Shown here: piece after piece, positions 49,112 through 57,823 of the stretch | Layout of the letters: each line of letters opens with the position of its first letter | How positions within the stretch are numbered: position 1 is the first letter of the stretch | Source: Sideroxydans sp. | Lineage (GTDB): Bacteria > Pseudomonadota > Gammaproteobacteria > Burkholderiales > Gallionellaceae | Assembly (NCBI GenBank): GCA_028707175.1 | Contig: JAQTUV010000002.1 | Span: 434,001 to 498,000, forward strand | DNA: 64,000 bases | Direction: 5' to 3' | Program-made: the position numbers and the translations under genes | Notes under the pieces: model-generated | What the model was told of the DNA's origin: nothing | Database searches by the model: none | Seen by the model: the letters and a program-made list of their open reading frames with translations, nothing else

Positions 49112-51805
49112 CTATGCGACTTTTTTGCTAGCTGCCTTCGCGGTTTTCTTAACAACAGGTTTGGTGGCAACTTTTTTGGTCGTCGTTTTTGCTTTTGTCG
49201 TAGCGGCTTTAGCCGTTTTTTTGACGACAGGTTTTTCGGCTGTTGTTTTAGCCGCCACTTTTTTTACCGTAGCTTTAGGTTTTGCTACGGCTTTGGGCTT
49301 CGCAGCAGTTTTGGCTTTAGGGGCGGCTTTCTTGGCCGCTGGTTTTCTTGTGGTTTTGGATTTGCCGGTATCTCCCTTGGCAGCTTTGGCGGCAATCAGC
49401 TCTAGCGCTTCTTCCAAGGTAATGGCTTCGGGAGAGACGCCTTTAGGTAGGGTGGCGTTGATTTTGCCGTGGCGGGCGTAGGGGCCGTAGCGTCCGCTGC
49501 AAATTTCCACGCTGGCTTTGTCGTCTGGATGATCGCCGAGAGTGCGCAACACGGTGTTGTTGTCGCGGGCTTGTGCCAGCAATTCAACGGCGCGCGCTAG
49601 CTCGATGTCGAAGATGCTATCAGTGCGTGGAATGGATTTGAACTTGCCGTCATGTCCCACATACGGGCCGAAGCGGCCAATGTTGACGATGACTTTTTTG
49701 TTGGATTCAGGATGCAAGCCAAGGTCGCGCGGCAAGGAAAGCAGTTTCAGGGCACTGGCTAAATCGGCCTGATCGACAGGCATTTCTTTAGGCCAAGACA
49801 CACGTTTTGGCTTGGTTTTTTCGCCCTCAATCACCTCGCCCAGTTGCACGTAATGGCCATACGGGCCTTTGAGTAAGAGCACGGCTTGTTGGGTTTCTGG
49901 GTGCGCACCCAGTTCAACGCGAGCGGCGGCATCGTCTTGTGTTTCGCCGCTCAAGCTGCGTTTGTATTTGCACTCTGGGTAGTTGGTGCAGCTGATGAAG
50001 CTGCCGTAACGGCTGAGTTTTTTGGCAAGCGGCTTGCCGCAATCTGGGCAGGCTTCGTCAATCAATTCAACGGGGCGCTCGATGCTGGTTTTTTCTTTGA
50101 TGAGGCTGGAGAAATTTGTCCAGAAATCATCTAGCACGGGTATCCAATCGCGTTTACCTTCGGAGACTTCATCTAACTCGTCTTCCAAGTTCGCGGTGAA
50201 GCCATAGTCCACATAACGAGTGAAGTGCTCGGTGAGGAACTTGATCACCACGCGGCCAACATCGGTAGGCATGAAACGTTTCTTGTCTAAGGTGGCGTAT
50301 TCGCGTGCTTGTAGAGTGGAAATGATGGTGGCGTAAGTAGAGGGACGGCCGATGCCGTACTCTTCTAGCGCTTTAACTAAGCTGGCTTCTGAAAAGCGCG
50401 GTGGCGGTTGGGTGAAATGTTGCTCTCCGTAGAGTTTGTCCACAGGCAACACGTCACCTTCCGATAGAGGTGGCAACTTGGCGCTGTCTTCTTCTTCTGC
50501 ATCGTCCACGTCCTCCATGTACACCCCGATGAAACCAGGGAATACCAAGGTTTGACCAGATGCGCGGAACAATGTGTCGTCGCTACTTAAGCGAATATCA
50601 ACGCTGACCGTATCGAAGCGCGCTGGTGCCATTTGGCATGCGAGCGTGCGCTTCCAAATCATCTCGTAAAGACGCATTTGGTCAATGGTGAGGTATTCGC
50701 TCAGGCTATCAGGCGTGCGTAAAATGGAGGTGGGACGAATCGCTTCGTGCGCTTCCTGGGCATTCTTTGATTTGCTTTTGAAGACGGGTTGTTTGGCCGG
50801 CAGATATTCGGCAGAAAAATTGTCGGTGATGTAGCCGCGAATCTCGGCGACGGCCTCGTTGGCCAAATTCAGCGAATCGGTACGCATATAAGAAATAAGA
50901 CCGATCGTCTGCCCCCCAATGTCCACCCCTTCATATAAAGACTGAGCGGTACGCATGGTGCGGTCAGATGTCATGCCCAACTTACGTACGGCTTCTTGTT
51001 GCAGCGTGGAGGTGGTAAACGGTGCGGCGGCATTGCGCTGTTTGCCCTTCTTCTCGACACGTACGACTTTAGGTGGCAATTTGGCATCGATTAATTTAGC
51101 GTGAATCGCATCGTATTCCGCTTGGCTAGCAATGCTTAACTGCTCCAGTTTTTTACCTTGGAATTGAAATAACTTGGCTTTGAACGGGATGCCAATTTTT
51201 TGGCTATCCAGGTGAACCGACCAATATTCCTGACTCTTAAATTTTTCAATTTCTAGCTCACGCTCAACGATAAGGCGCAGCGCGGGGCTTTGCACACGTC
51301 CCGCCGATAGGCCGGGGCGGATTTTGCGCCATAGTAACGGCGACAGATTAAAACCGACTAGATAATCCAAGGCACGGCGCGCTTGTTGGGCATTTACCAG
51401 CGGCATAGCAATCTCACGTGGGTGAGCAACCGCTTCTTGTACGGCAGACTGGGTAATTTCGTAGAACACCACGCGCTTCATGGCTTTACCCTTGAGTGCG
51501 CGCTTACCTTTCAACAGTTCAGAGATGTGCCACGCGATGGCCTCTCCTTCTCTATCCGGGTCGGGTGCGAGCAGGATGGTGTCGGCTTCAGCAGCGGCCT
51601 TGGCGATCGCATCAACGTGTTTAGCGTTACGTGCGATGGTCTCGTAGTTCATGGTGTAACCATTCGCGGTATCTACGGCGCCGTTCTTGGGGATCAGGTC
51701 ACGTACGTGGCCGTACGAAGCCAATACTTCGTAATCTTTGCCCAAATATTTTTTCAGCGTCTTGGCCTTGGCAGGAGACTCGACGATCAACAGGTTTTTT
51801 GCCAT
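49112..51805 (-). CDS. topA: DNA topoisomerase I with Lys/Ala-rich tail
   Basis: Type IA topoisomerase that relaxes negative supercoils. 897 residues. TOPRIM LLIVESPAKAKTLKKYLG and APDPDREGEAIAWHI; active Tyr306 in GLISYMRTDS; one four-cysteine zinc ribbon CPDCGKPLAKK...CTNYPECKY at about 590-615; two further C-terminal topoisomerase repeats (IGRFGPYVGHDGKFKS, SGRYGPYARHGKIN). The last 75 residues or so are almost only Lys, Ala, Pro, Thr and Val (KKTAKAATTKAKTTTKKVA), like bacterial histone H1-like proteins. Six bases before smg. Confidence 0.96.
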   Translation of the reverse strand: MAKNLLIVESPAKAKTLKKYLGKDYEVLASYGHVRDLIPKNGAVDTANGYTMNYETIARNAKHVDAIAKAAAEADTILLAPDPDREGEAIAWHISELLKGKRALKGKAMKRVVFYEITQSAVQEAVAHPREIAMPLVNAQQARRALDYLVGFNLSPLLWRKIRPGLSAGRVQSPALRLIVERELEIEKFKSQEYWSVHLDSQKIGIPFKAKLFQFQGKKLEQLSIASQAEYDAIHAKLIDAKLPPKVVRVEKKGKQRNAAAPFTTSTLQQEAVRKLGMTSDRTMRTAQSLYEGVDIGGQTIGLISYMRTDSLNLANEAVAEIRGYITDNFSAEYLPAKQPVFKSKSKNAQEAHEAIRPTSILRTPDSLSEYLTIDQMRLYEMIWKRTLACQMAPARFDTVSVDIRLSSDDTLFRASGQTLVFPGFIGVYMEDVDDAEEEDSAKLPPLSEGDVLPVDKLYGEQHFTQPPPRFSEASLVKALEEYGIGRPSTYATIISTLQAREYATLDKKRFMPTDVGRVVIKFLTEHFTRYVDYGFTANLEDELDEVSEGKRDWIPVLDDFWTNFSSLIKEKTSIERPVELIDEACPDCGKPLAKKLSRYGSFISCTNYPECKYKRSLSGETQDDAAARVELGAHPETQQAVLLLKGPYGHYVQLGEVIEGEKTKPKRVSWPKEMPVDQADLASALKLLSLPRDLGLHPESNKKVIVNIGRFGPYVGHDGKFKSIPRTDSIFDIELARAVELLAQARDNNTVLRTLGDHPDDKASVEICSGRYGPYARHGKINATLPKGVSPEAITLEEALELIAAKAAKGDTGKSKTTRKPAAKKAAPKAKTAAKPKAVAKPKATVKKVAAKTTAEKPVVKKTAKAATTKAKTTTKKVATKPVVKKTAKAASKKVA

Positions 51806-51811
51806 GAGTGT

Positions 51812-52267
51812 TTAGTGTAGTTGTGCTGCTTCAGTAGGGGTTAACAGGTCTTCGATCAACAAGGGGTCGAGTTCTTCATGCTGATTCCAGAGGACCATCA
51901 AAGCGATGAGTTTGACCTTATCAACCGATAATTTATCTCTTCCCAAGGCAACCACGCGGTCGATAATCATTTCGCGTTCGATGGGGGTGATGATCTTATT
52001 GTGTTCCCAGAATGCTACAAAATGTAGTCCTTCTTCACTAATACGTTGTTCTTCGAATTCGGTGTAACAACGTAGGCCACTATGATTGATGCTATCGGGA
52101 TAGCTTGCATGCGAAAGCCCATTTAGGCCAGAAAGCCAGTCGAGAGCTTGGGTGATGTCCTCTTCTTCAAACCCAGCAGCAGAAAGCTTTGCAGATAAAC
52201 GCTTAGGCTCCGGATAGGTACCAGCATCAAAGTAACTTTCAAACAAAAAAAGCAAAATATCAAACAT
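51812..52267 (-). CDS. smg: Smg family protein (DUF494)
   Basis: 151-residue acidic protein of unknown function, conserved between dprA and topA in beta- and gammaproteobacteria. Family features: MFDILLFLFESYFDAG at the start, an N-terminal winged-helix-like LSAAGFEEEDITQALDWL, and the C-terminal helix VKLIALMVLWNQ. 14 bp after dprA. Confidence 0.92.
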   Translation of the reverse strand: MFDILLFLFESYFDAGTYPEPKRLSAKLSAAGFEEEDITQALDWLSGLNGLSHASYPDSINHSGLRCYTEFEEQRISEEGLHFVAFWEHNKIITPIEREMIIDRVVALGRDKLSVDKVKLIALMVLWNQHEELDPLLIEDLLTPTEAAQLH

Positions 52268-52281
52268 ATGGAGAGTGCTGT

Positions 52282-53349
52282 TTAGACGATTCGTTGGTAA
52301 AGGCCGCCTGGCAATGTTGCAACTGCGCCAGTTAACTCAAGTTGCAACAGGATGGCGGATAGCTCTCCTATCGTCAAGCCACTGAGTTGTGACAATGTTT
52401 CGATATCAATGGGATCAAAGTCGAGATGCGCAAACAGAGGGTGTTGCGGTTCGCTGGATATTTGGGTGCTATTTGTGGTGAAACCAAGCTCTTCCAAAAT
52501 ATCTTGGGCACTTTCAACAAGCTTTGCGCCCTGCTTGATGAGTGCGTGGCAACCTTTAGATTGTGGCGAATGGATAGAGCCAGGGATAGCGAAAACATCC
52601 CTACCCTGTTCAAGCGCCATCCGCGCAGTGATGAGAGAGCCACTTTGTAGTGATGCTTCGACGACAAGGCAGCCTTCGCTTAATCCGCTGATGATGCGAT
52701 TCCTGCGCGGAAAATTAGAGGCTAATGGCGGAGTGCCCAATGGAAACTCGGAAATGATGGTGCCATGCTGGGCAAGCCGATGTGCCAAATCCCGATTTGC
52801 TGCGGGATAGACTTTATCTAACCCCGTGCCAACAACAGCAACGGTAGATCCCCTTCCCTGCAAACTTCCTTGATGTGCAGCGGCATCAATACCGTGGGCC
52901 ATGCCGCTGATGACGCATAAGCCGGCTTCAGAAACAGATTTGGCAAAAGCCTCAGCATTACGCAATCCTTGAGTTGTGGCATTACGGCTTCCGACAACGG
53001 CAAGTGACCGGGTATTAAGCAAATCAACACGTCCTTTAACATATAAAAGAAAAGGAGGATCTGCGATGTTAAGTAACGCTTGCGGATATTCAGTATCCGC
53101 CAAGGTGATGATGTGGTTAAGGGGATCATTGAGCCACGCTGCGGCGGCTTCAAGCGACACAGTCTCACGCGATTGCGAGATAAGTACTGAGATGGATGGT
53201 TTAACGTGCTGGGAAAGTGAAGCTGCAGATGCATTTAATGCGGCTTCCGGAGAACCGAAGGCTTGCAACAATCGACGCAAGCCTTCGTTGCCTAGCCCTT
53301 GAATCTGGCTAAGGATAAGCCAAGACGAGAGCGAGGCATCCAGAGACAT
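52282..53349 (-). CDS. dprA: DNA processing protein DprA
   Basis: Loads RecA onto incoming single-stranded DNA during transformation. 355 residues. N-terminal SAM-like helices, Rossmann domain with LAVVGSRNATTQG at about 113-125, ISGMAHGIDAAAHQGSL, GTGLDKVYPAANRDL, FPRRNRIISGLSEGCLVVEA; C-terminal winged helix (IETLSQLSGLTIGELSAILL). With type IV pilus genes in the same window, natural competence is plausible. Start overlaps the LysM gene stop (TAATG). Confidence 0.95.
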   Translation of the reverse strand: MSLDASLSSWLILSQIQGLGNEGLRRLLQAFGSPEAALNASAASLSQHVKPSISVLISQSRETVSLEAAAAWLNDPLNHIITLADTEYPQALLNIADPPFLLYVKGRVDLLNTRSLAVVGSRNATTQGLRNAEAFAKSVSEAGLCVISGMAHGIDAAAHQGSLQGRGSTVAVVGTGLDKVYPAANRDLAHRLAQHGTIISEFPLGTPPLASNFPRRNRIISGLSEGCLVVEASLQSGSLITARMALEQGRDVFAIPGSIHSPQSKGCHALIKQGAKLVESAQDILEELGFTTNSTQISSEPQHPLFAHLDFDPIDIETLSQLSGLTIGELSAILLQLELTGAVATLPGGLYQRIV

Positions 53350-54407
53350 TATTCAGGCTTGCTAGCGCGATCTAGAATTTGCACAGGCAATTTGGTGTCC
53401 ATTACGAGAGCGTAAGAGACTTTATTAAATACACGGAACACAAGAACGAGGCCATAACGCATGTCCGGCAGAACTACATTGGGCGTGAACCATCCTTTTG
53501 TTTTGATGACTTCGCCTTTTTGATATAAACCAAAAACATGACCAACTTCAACGCCGTCACGCAGTCCTTTGTTCAGAGTGATGACAGCATTTTGCCCAGC
53601 TTGATGAACGCCACCATAAATAGAAATCACTTTGGCGCTCAGATTTGTATCGGGTGCATGGGGTTGAAAGTTGGAAGAATATTCAGAAATCTGTTGTGCG
53701 AATCGATCACCTTTGTTGATTTCCAAAATAGCCTTATCAATGTGCAAAGTGCTGGGGTCGCCAAATTTTTCAACCGTAGCATCGCCCAAATAAAGGACTT
53801 CGCGCCCTAGTTCCTCATCGGTATCAGGATCGATAAAAGTTACGCTGGGACGATAGATTTGCCATTGGGCGCCTTTATCGGTCGGCATATTCTGGGCGTA
53901 GGCGACGTCATTTGTAGAAACCAAGGTGCGTTGTTCGTAAGTGCCAACCAAGGTCGGTGCAGTTTCTAGCTCATCACTTTCAATAACAAGTGGCCGCGAC
54001 AAGAATGCAGCGATTTTACCGAGTGGGATGGAAGGGATTGCCTCGGTATTTTCAGCAACGACACGTGCTTTAGGTTGTAACCTAACCGTATCAGAAGCAG
54101 TCGTGGAGCTGTCTGGCATATTTACGCCATCAGCGGGAGGTTTTCCGACGGAGAGCGTACCAGTACGTCTATCTAAATAGACGATATTGCCGGGATAAAT
54201 CCAATGCGGATCTTTAATATCTTGTTTGTTAATTGCCCAGATTTCAGGCCACTTCCAAGGATCTTTGAAGAACTTTGCAGAAATATCCCAAAGTGTGTCG
54301 CCTTTGACCACCACATGTCGGTCGGGTGCATCAGGGCGTATCTGTAACTCGTCTGAATGAGCAACGAGGGGCATCAGGAGACAAATCAGCGATATAATCT
54401 TACGCAT
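53349..54407 (-). CDS. Exported LysM-domain protein
   Basis: 352 residues from ATG 54407 (MRKIISLICLLMPLVAHS signal peptide); the frame extends to 54470 without a signal sequence. LysM peptidoglycan-binding domain at about 30-80: HVVVKGDTLWDISAKFFKDP, WKWPEIWAINKQ, IYPGNIVYL. The rest is a beta-rich region seen in proteins encoded next to dprA and def in many betaproteobacteria (GREVLYLGDATVEKFGDPST). Cell-wall association is inferred; enzyme activity is not evident. Divergent from def with a 89-bp spacer. Confidence 0.88.
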   Translation of the reverse strand: MRKIISLICLLMPLVAHSDELQIRPDAPDRHVVVKGDTLWDISAKFFKDPWKWPEIWAINKQDIKDPHWIYPGNIVYLDRRTGTLSVGKPPADGVNMPDSSTTASDTVRLQPKARVVAENTEAIPSIPLGKIAAFLSRPLVIESDELETAPTLVGTYEQRTLVSTNDVAYAQNMPTDKGAQWQIYRPSVTFIDPDTDEELGREVLYLGDATVEKFGDPSTLHIDKAILEINKGDRFAQQISEYSSNFQPHAPDTNLSAKVISIYGGVHQAGQNAVITLNKGLRDGVEVGHVFGLYQKGEVIKTKGWFTPNVVLPDMRYGLVLVFRVFNKVSYALVMDTKLPVQILDRASKPE

Positions 54408-54496
54408 GGAAAACCCCAGAAAAGTAATGAAATGCGGTGCAAAGTTTGCGCACCTGTTTAAATTCTGCATGTAGTCTCTTCAGTTGGCAAGCATTT

Positions 54497-55000
54497 ATGG
54501 CTCTTCTCCCAATTCTGCAATACCCTGATCCCCGCCTAAACAAGGTGGCCCAACCCGTTCAGTTGATCAATGATCAAACACGCAAATTGATTCGCGATAT
54601 GAGCGAAACAATGTACGCCGCACCGGGAGTTGGCCTTGCTGCGACACAAGTGGATGTTCACCAGCAAATCATTGTGATTGATGTATCTGAGGCGCATGAT
54701 GACCTGAAAGTCTTGATAAACCCAGTTGTTTTGCAAACTTCAGGGAAAGAGGAGAATGAAGAAGGCTGCCTCTCTGTTCCGGGAATTTATGAGAATGTTT
54801 CTCGCGCTGAGCAAATCAGCGTAAAGGCGCTGGATGAAAATGGAAAGGAATTCACTCTTGAGGCTGAGGGGTTATTGGCGGTGTGTATTCAGCATGAAAT
54901 GGATCACCTACAAGGTAAGGTGTTCGTTGAGCACTTGTCGCATCTCAAACAAACCCGTATTCGTGCCAAGCTAAAAAAGCAACGGCGTGAAACGCTTTAA
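54497..55000 (+). CDS. def: Peptide deformylase
   Basis: Removes the formyl group from nascent proteins. 167 residues from ATG 54497 ([14 protein letters not shown]). The three metal motifs are intact: GVGLAATQ (about 43-50), EEGCLSVPG (about 87-95) and QHEMDHLQG (HExxH, about 131-139). Frame from 54437 would add an unrelated N-terminus. First gene of def-fmt-rsmB. Confidence 0.97.
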   Translation: MALLPILQYPDPRLNKVAQPVQLINDQTRKLIRDMSETMYAAPGVGLAATQVDVHQQIIVIDVSEAHDDLKVLINPVVLQTSGKEENEEGCLSVPGIYENVSRAEQISVKALDENGKEFTLEAEGLLAVCIQHEMDHLQGKVFVEHLSHLKQTRIRAKLKKQRRETL

Positions 55001-55020
55001 ACGCTTTGATGGATCATTAA

Positions 55021-55956
55021 GTGAAAATTATCTTCGCAGGGACACCTTCATTTGCGGCTAGTGCATTAGAAGCGCTGGTCAAAGAACACTCAGTTGTGGC
55101 TGTGTTAAGTCAGCCAGATCGTCCTGCTGGCAGGGGGTTACAACTTACAGCAAGTCCAGTAAAACAGCTGGCCCTTCAACAGGGCATTCCGGTTTTGCAG
55201 CCAAGCACTTTAAAGTCACCAGAAATTCAGCGTGATTTGGCCGAGTATCATGCTGACGTTATGGTGGTTGCGGCCTATGGGTTGATTCTTCCTCAGGCTG
55301 TATTGGATATGCCGAAGCATGGCTGTTTGAACATCCATGCTTCCTTGTTGCCACGATGGCGTGGTGCGGCCCCGATCCAGCGTGCCATTCTGGCTGGGGA
55401 TATAGAAACGGGTATCACGACCATGCAAATGGACGCAGGGTTAGACACGGGCGACATGTTGCAAAAGCACGTTTGTGCAATTTCTGCATCAGATACAGCA
55501 GAAACTTTGCATGACAAACTTGCAGTTTTGGGGGCTCAAGCCATTCTCGATACGCTGCAAAAATTAGAAGCAAAGCAGTTGCAACGGCAAAGTCAAAATA
55601 ATGAGCTGGCGACTTATGCGGCAAAGTTAAGTAAACAAGAATCACTGATAAATTGGTCGCTCAGTGCTGAGCAATTGGATCGTGCAGTTCGTGGCTATTT
55701 CCCTTTTCCAATCGCCAATACTACATTGATGGGAACGCCAATCAAGGTGTTGCGTGCGTGCGTGGGCCCTACAAGCTCGACATCAGTGACCGCAGGAACG
55801 GTGATTGGTATTGATAAGGAAAATATTTGGGTGGCTTGTGGCGAGGGTAGTTTGGGCCTGATGGTGTTACAAAAGCCCGGAGGAAAGGCGTTGCCGATCA
55901 ATCAATTCTTGCAAGGTTTTCCAATCAAAGTGGGCGACCGCTTTGGGGCGGAATAA
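55021..55956 (+). CDS. fmt: Methionyl-tRNA formyltransferase
   Basis: Formylates initiator Met-tRNA. 311 residues, GTG start with GGA upstream. FAGTPSFAASALEALV at start; catalytic region HGCLNIHASLLPRWRGAAPI at about 100-119 (Asn, His), and MDAGLDTGDML; C-terminal OB-fold domain. Twenty bases after def, three before rsmB. Confidence 0.97.
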   Translation: MKIIFAGTPSFAASALEALVKEHSVVAVLSQPDRPAGRGLQLTASPVKQLALQQGIPVLQPSTLKSPEIQRDLAEYHADVMVVAAYGLILPQAVLDMPKHGCLNIHASLLPRWRGAAPIQRAILAGDIETGITTMQMDAGLDTGDMLQKHVCAISASDTAETLHDKLAVLGAQAILDTLQKLEAKQLQRQSQNNELATYAAKLSKQESLINWSLSAEQLDRAVRGYFPFPIANTTLMGTPIKVLRACVGPTSSTSVTAGTVIGIDKENIWVACGEGSLGLMVLQKPGGKALPINQFLQGFPIKVGDRFGAE

Positions 55957-55958
55957 AT

Positions 55959-57230
55959 ATGCAAAATGTACAGCTTGAAGCAATCAGCGTCATTAACTCC
56001 GTGTTGCAGCAGGGGCGCAACCTGACTCAGGTATTGTCGGAAAGCTTGCGAATCAATGGAGATTTTTCGCCGCAGCAACGTGGAGCCTTGCAAGATTTAT
56101 GTTATGGCACGTTGCGTTTCAATGGGCAATTGGCGTTTGTGGTGAATCAGTTAGTTGCTCGTCCGCCTAAAGAAATTTTATTAACTTACCTATTACAAGT
56201 CGCGATCTATCAACTTGAATACACCAAGGCTGGTTCGCATGTCATTGTGGATCAAGCTGTTCGCGCATCAAAACGTATCAATCCTAACGCAGGTGGATTA
56301 GTCAATGGCGTATTGCGTAACTTTCAGCGTAATCGCGATGCGTTATTAGTTGCTGCATCTAAGGATGAGGTTGCTCATTATTCTTATCCGCAATGGTGGA
56401 TTAATGCAGTTAGGCGGCAATATGCTAAGCGTGCCAATGCTGTATTAGAGGCGGGCAATCAACATCCGCCGATGACGCTGCGTGTCAACATACACAAAAC
56501 TACTCGGGCGAATTATTTGGCGTTGTTGCAGGAGCAAGGCATTGGCGCAAGCCCTATTGGCCCGGATGCATTGATGTTAGAAATCCCCGTTGGCGTAGAT
56601 CGGTTGCCTCATTTCAATGAGGGATGGGTGTCCGTACAGGATAGTGGCGCGCAATTTGCGGCTCGATTGCTTGATGTAAAAAAAGGGATGCGTGTATTGG
56701 ATGCATGTGCTGCACCAGGTGGTAAATCCGCACACCTTTTAGAATCTGCCGACATCCATTTGGTTGCAATGGATAAAGATGAGCATCGATTGCAGCGCGT
56801 TGAAGAGAACCTTACCCGCTTGGGATTGAAGGCTGAATTGGTGTGTGGCGATGCTGAAAATCCTCAGACATGGTGGGACGGGAAGTTATTCCATCGTATT
56901 TTGGCGGATGTGCCCTGCTCCGCTTCTGGGGTTGTGCGTCGGCACCCAGATATTAAGTGGTTACGTCGGTCGGTCGATATCGCAGGTTTTGCAAAACAAC
57001 AGTCCAATATTTTGGAAGCCTTATGGGCTTTGTTGGCGGTAGACGGCAAGATGCTTTATGCGACCTGTTCGATTTTTGAACAAGAAAATCAGCAGGTGAT
57101 CGAACGTTTTTTGTTAAAGCATGCAGAGGCAATTCAATTACCCTTAACCGAGTTACCGCAGGGGCAGTTACTGCCCGATGATCAGCACGATGGATTTTTT
57201 TATGCGCTGCTGCACAAGATACCTAACTAG
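55959..57230 (+). CDS. rsmB: 16S rRNA (cytosine967-C5)-methyltransferase RsmB
   Basis: SAM-dependent m5C967 methylation of 16S rRNA. 423 residues. N-terminal NusB-like helical domain (SVLQQGRNL, FNGQLAFVVNQL), then the Rossmann methyltransferase: DACAAPGGKSAHLLE, MDKDEHRLQRVEENL, ADVPCSASGVVRRHPDIKWL (Cys after Pro) and ATCSIFEQENQ with the second Cys. Overlaps the next gene by 29 bp. Confidence 0.95.
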   Translation: MQNVQLEAISVINSVLQQGRNLTQVLSESLRINGDFSPQQRGALQDLCYGTLRFNGQLAFVVNQLVARPPKEILLTYLLQVAIYQLEYTKAGSHVIVDQAVRASKRINPNAGGLVNGVLRNFQRNRDALLVAASKDEVAHYSYPQWWINAVRRQYAKRANAVLEAGNQHPPMTLRVNIHKTTRANYLALLQEQGIGASPIGPDALMLEIPVGVDRLPHFNEGWVSVQDSGAQFAARLLDVKKGMRVLDACAAPGGKSAHLLESADIHLVAMDKDEHRLQRVEENLTRLGLKAELVCGDAENPQTWWDGKLFHRILADVPCSASGVVRRHPDIKWLRRSVDIAGFAKQQSNILEALWALLAVDGKMLYATCSIFEQENQQVIERFLLKHAEAIQLPLTELPQGQLLPDDQHDGFFYALLHKIPN

Positions 57231-57819
57231 GATTTTCAGCAACACCCTGTGCTTGCTTGTTTTAATGAGCAGCATAAGCGGCGTGCAGGCTGAAGGTATC
57301 GAAATTTCAAAGGTAGAGGCGCGATTAACTGACGAGGGTTACTTGCTGACGGCAGATTTTAATATCAATCTACCGGTCCCCGTAGAATCCGCTTTAAAAC
57401 GAGGTGTGACACTGTATTTCATCAGCGAATTATCAGTGCATCGATCGCGTTGGTATTGGGTAGATTCGAATATCGATAGCTATGAACAAACCACCAAGCT
57501 TTCGTTCAATACGCTAACCCAACAATATCGCATCTCCAAAGGTGGGCTCTTTCAGAGCTTCGCAGATCTTAAAAGCGCATTACGTATCTTAGGCCATCAA
57601 GCCGCACCACCAATTGCCACCTCATTATTAGATAACAGTGGGGGCTATATTTCACGCTGGAGTAAAAAGGGCAGCCAAGTAGGTGCATTTGCTTCGATGC
57701 GATTGGATATTTCGCAACTGCCCAAACCCCTTCAAGTAAGCGCGTTGACCGATGATCAGTGGAATCTTGAATCAAAGCGATATCACTGGGACATTAATCC
57801 TGGCGCACCGGGAGACTAG
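57202..57819 (+). CDS. DUF4390 exported protein
   Basis: 205 residues from ATG 57202, inside the rsmB end. Uncleaved or cleaved signal segment (IFSNTLCLLVLMSSISGVQA) then a beta-rich domain: KVEARLTDEGYLLTADFNIN, HRSRWYWVDSNI, LSFNTLTQQYRIS and WNLESKRYHWDI. DUF4390 is of unknown function and is regularly placed between rsmB and ntrY in betaproteobacteria, which suggests an accessory role for the membrane kinase. Four bases before ntrY. Confidence 0.88.
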   Translation: MRCCTRYLTRIFSNTLCLLVLMSSISGVQAEGIEISKVEARLTDEGYLLTADFNINLPVPVESALKRGVTLYFISELSVHRSRWYWVDSNIDSYEQTTKLSFNTLTQQYRISKGGLFQSFADLKSALRILGHQAAPPIATSLLDNSGGYISRWSKKGSQVGAFASMRLDISQLPKPLQVSALTDDQWNLESKRYHWDINPGAPGD

Positions 57820-57823
57820 GTAA

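Noticed and set aside
54436-54454. Imperfect dyad GGTGC...GCACC in the LysM-def spacer
   Set aside because: Only five outer base pairs match; too weak to call an operator.
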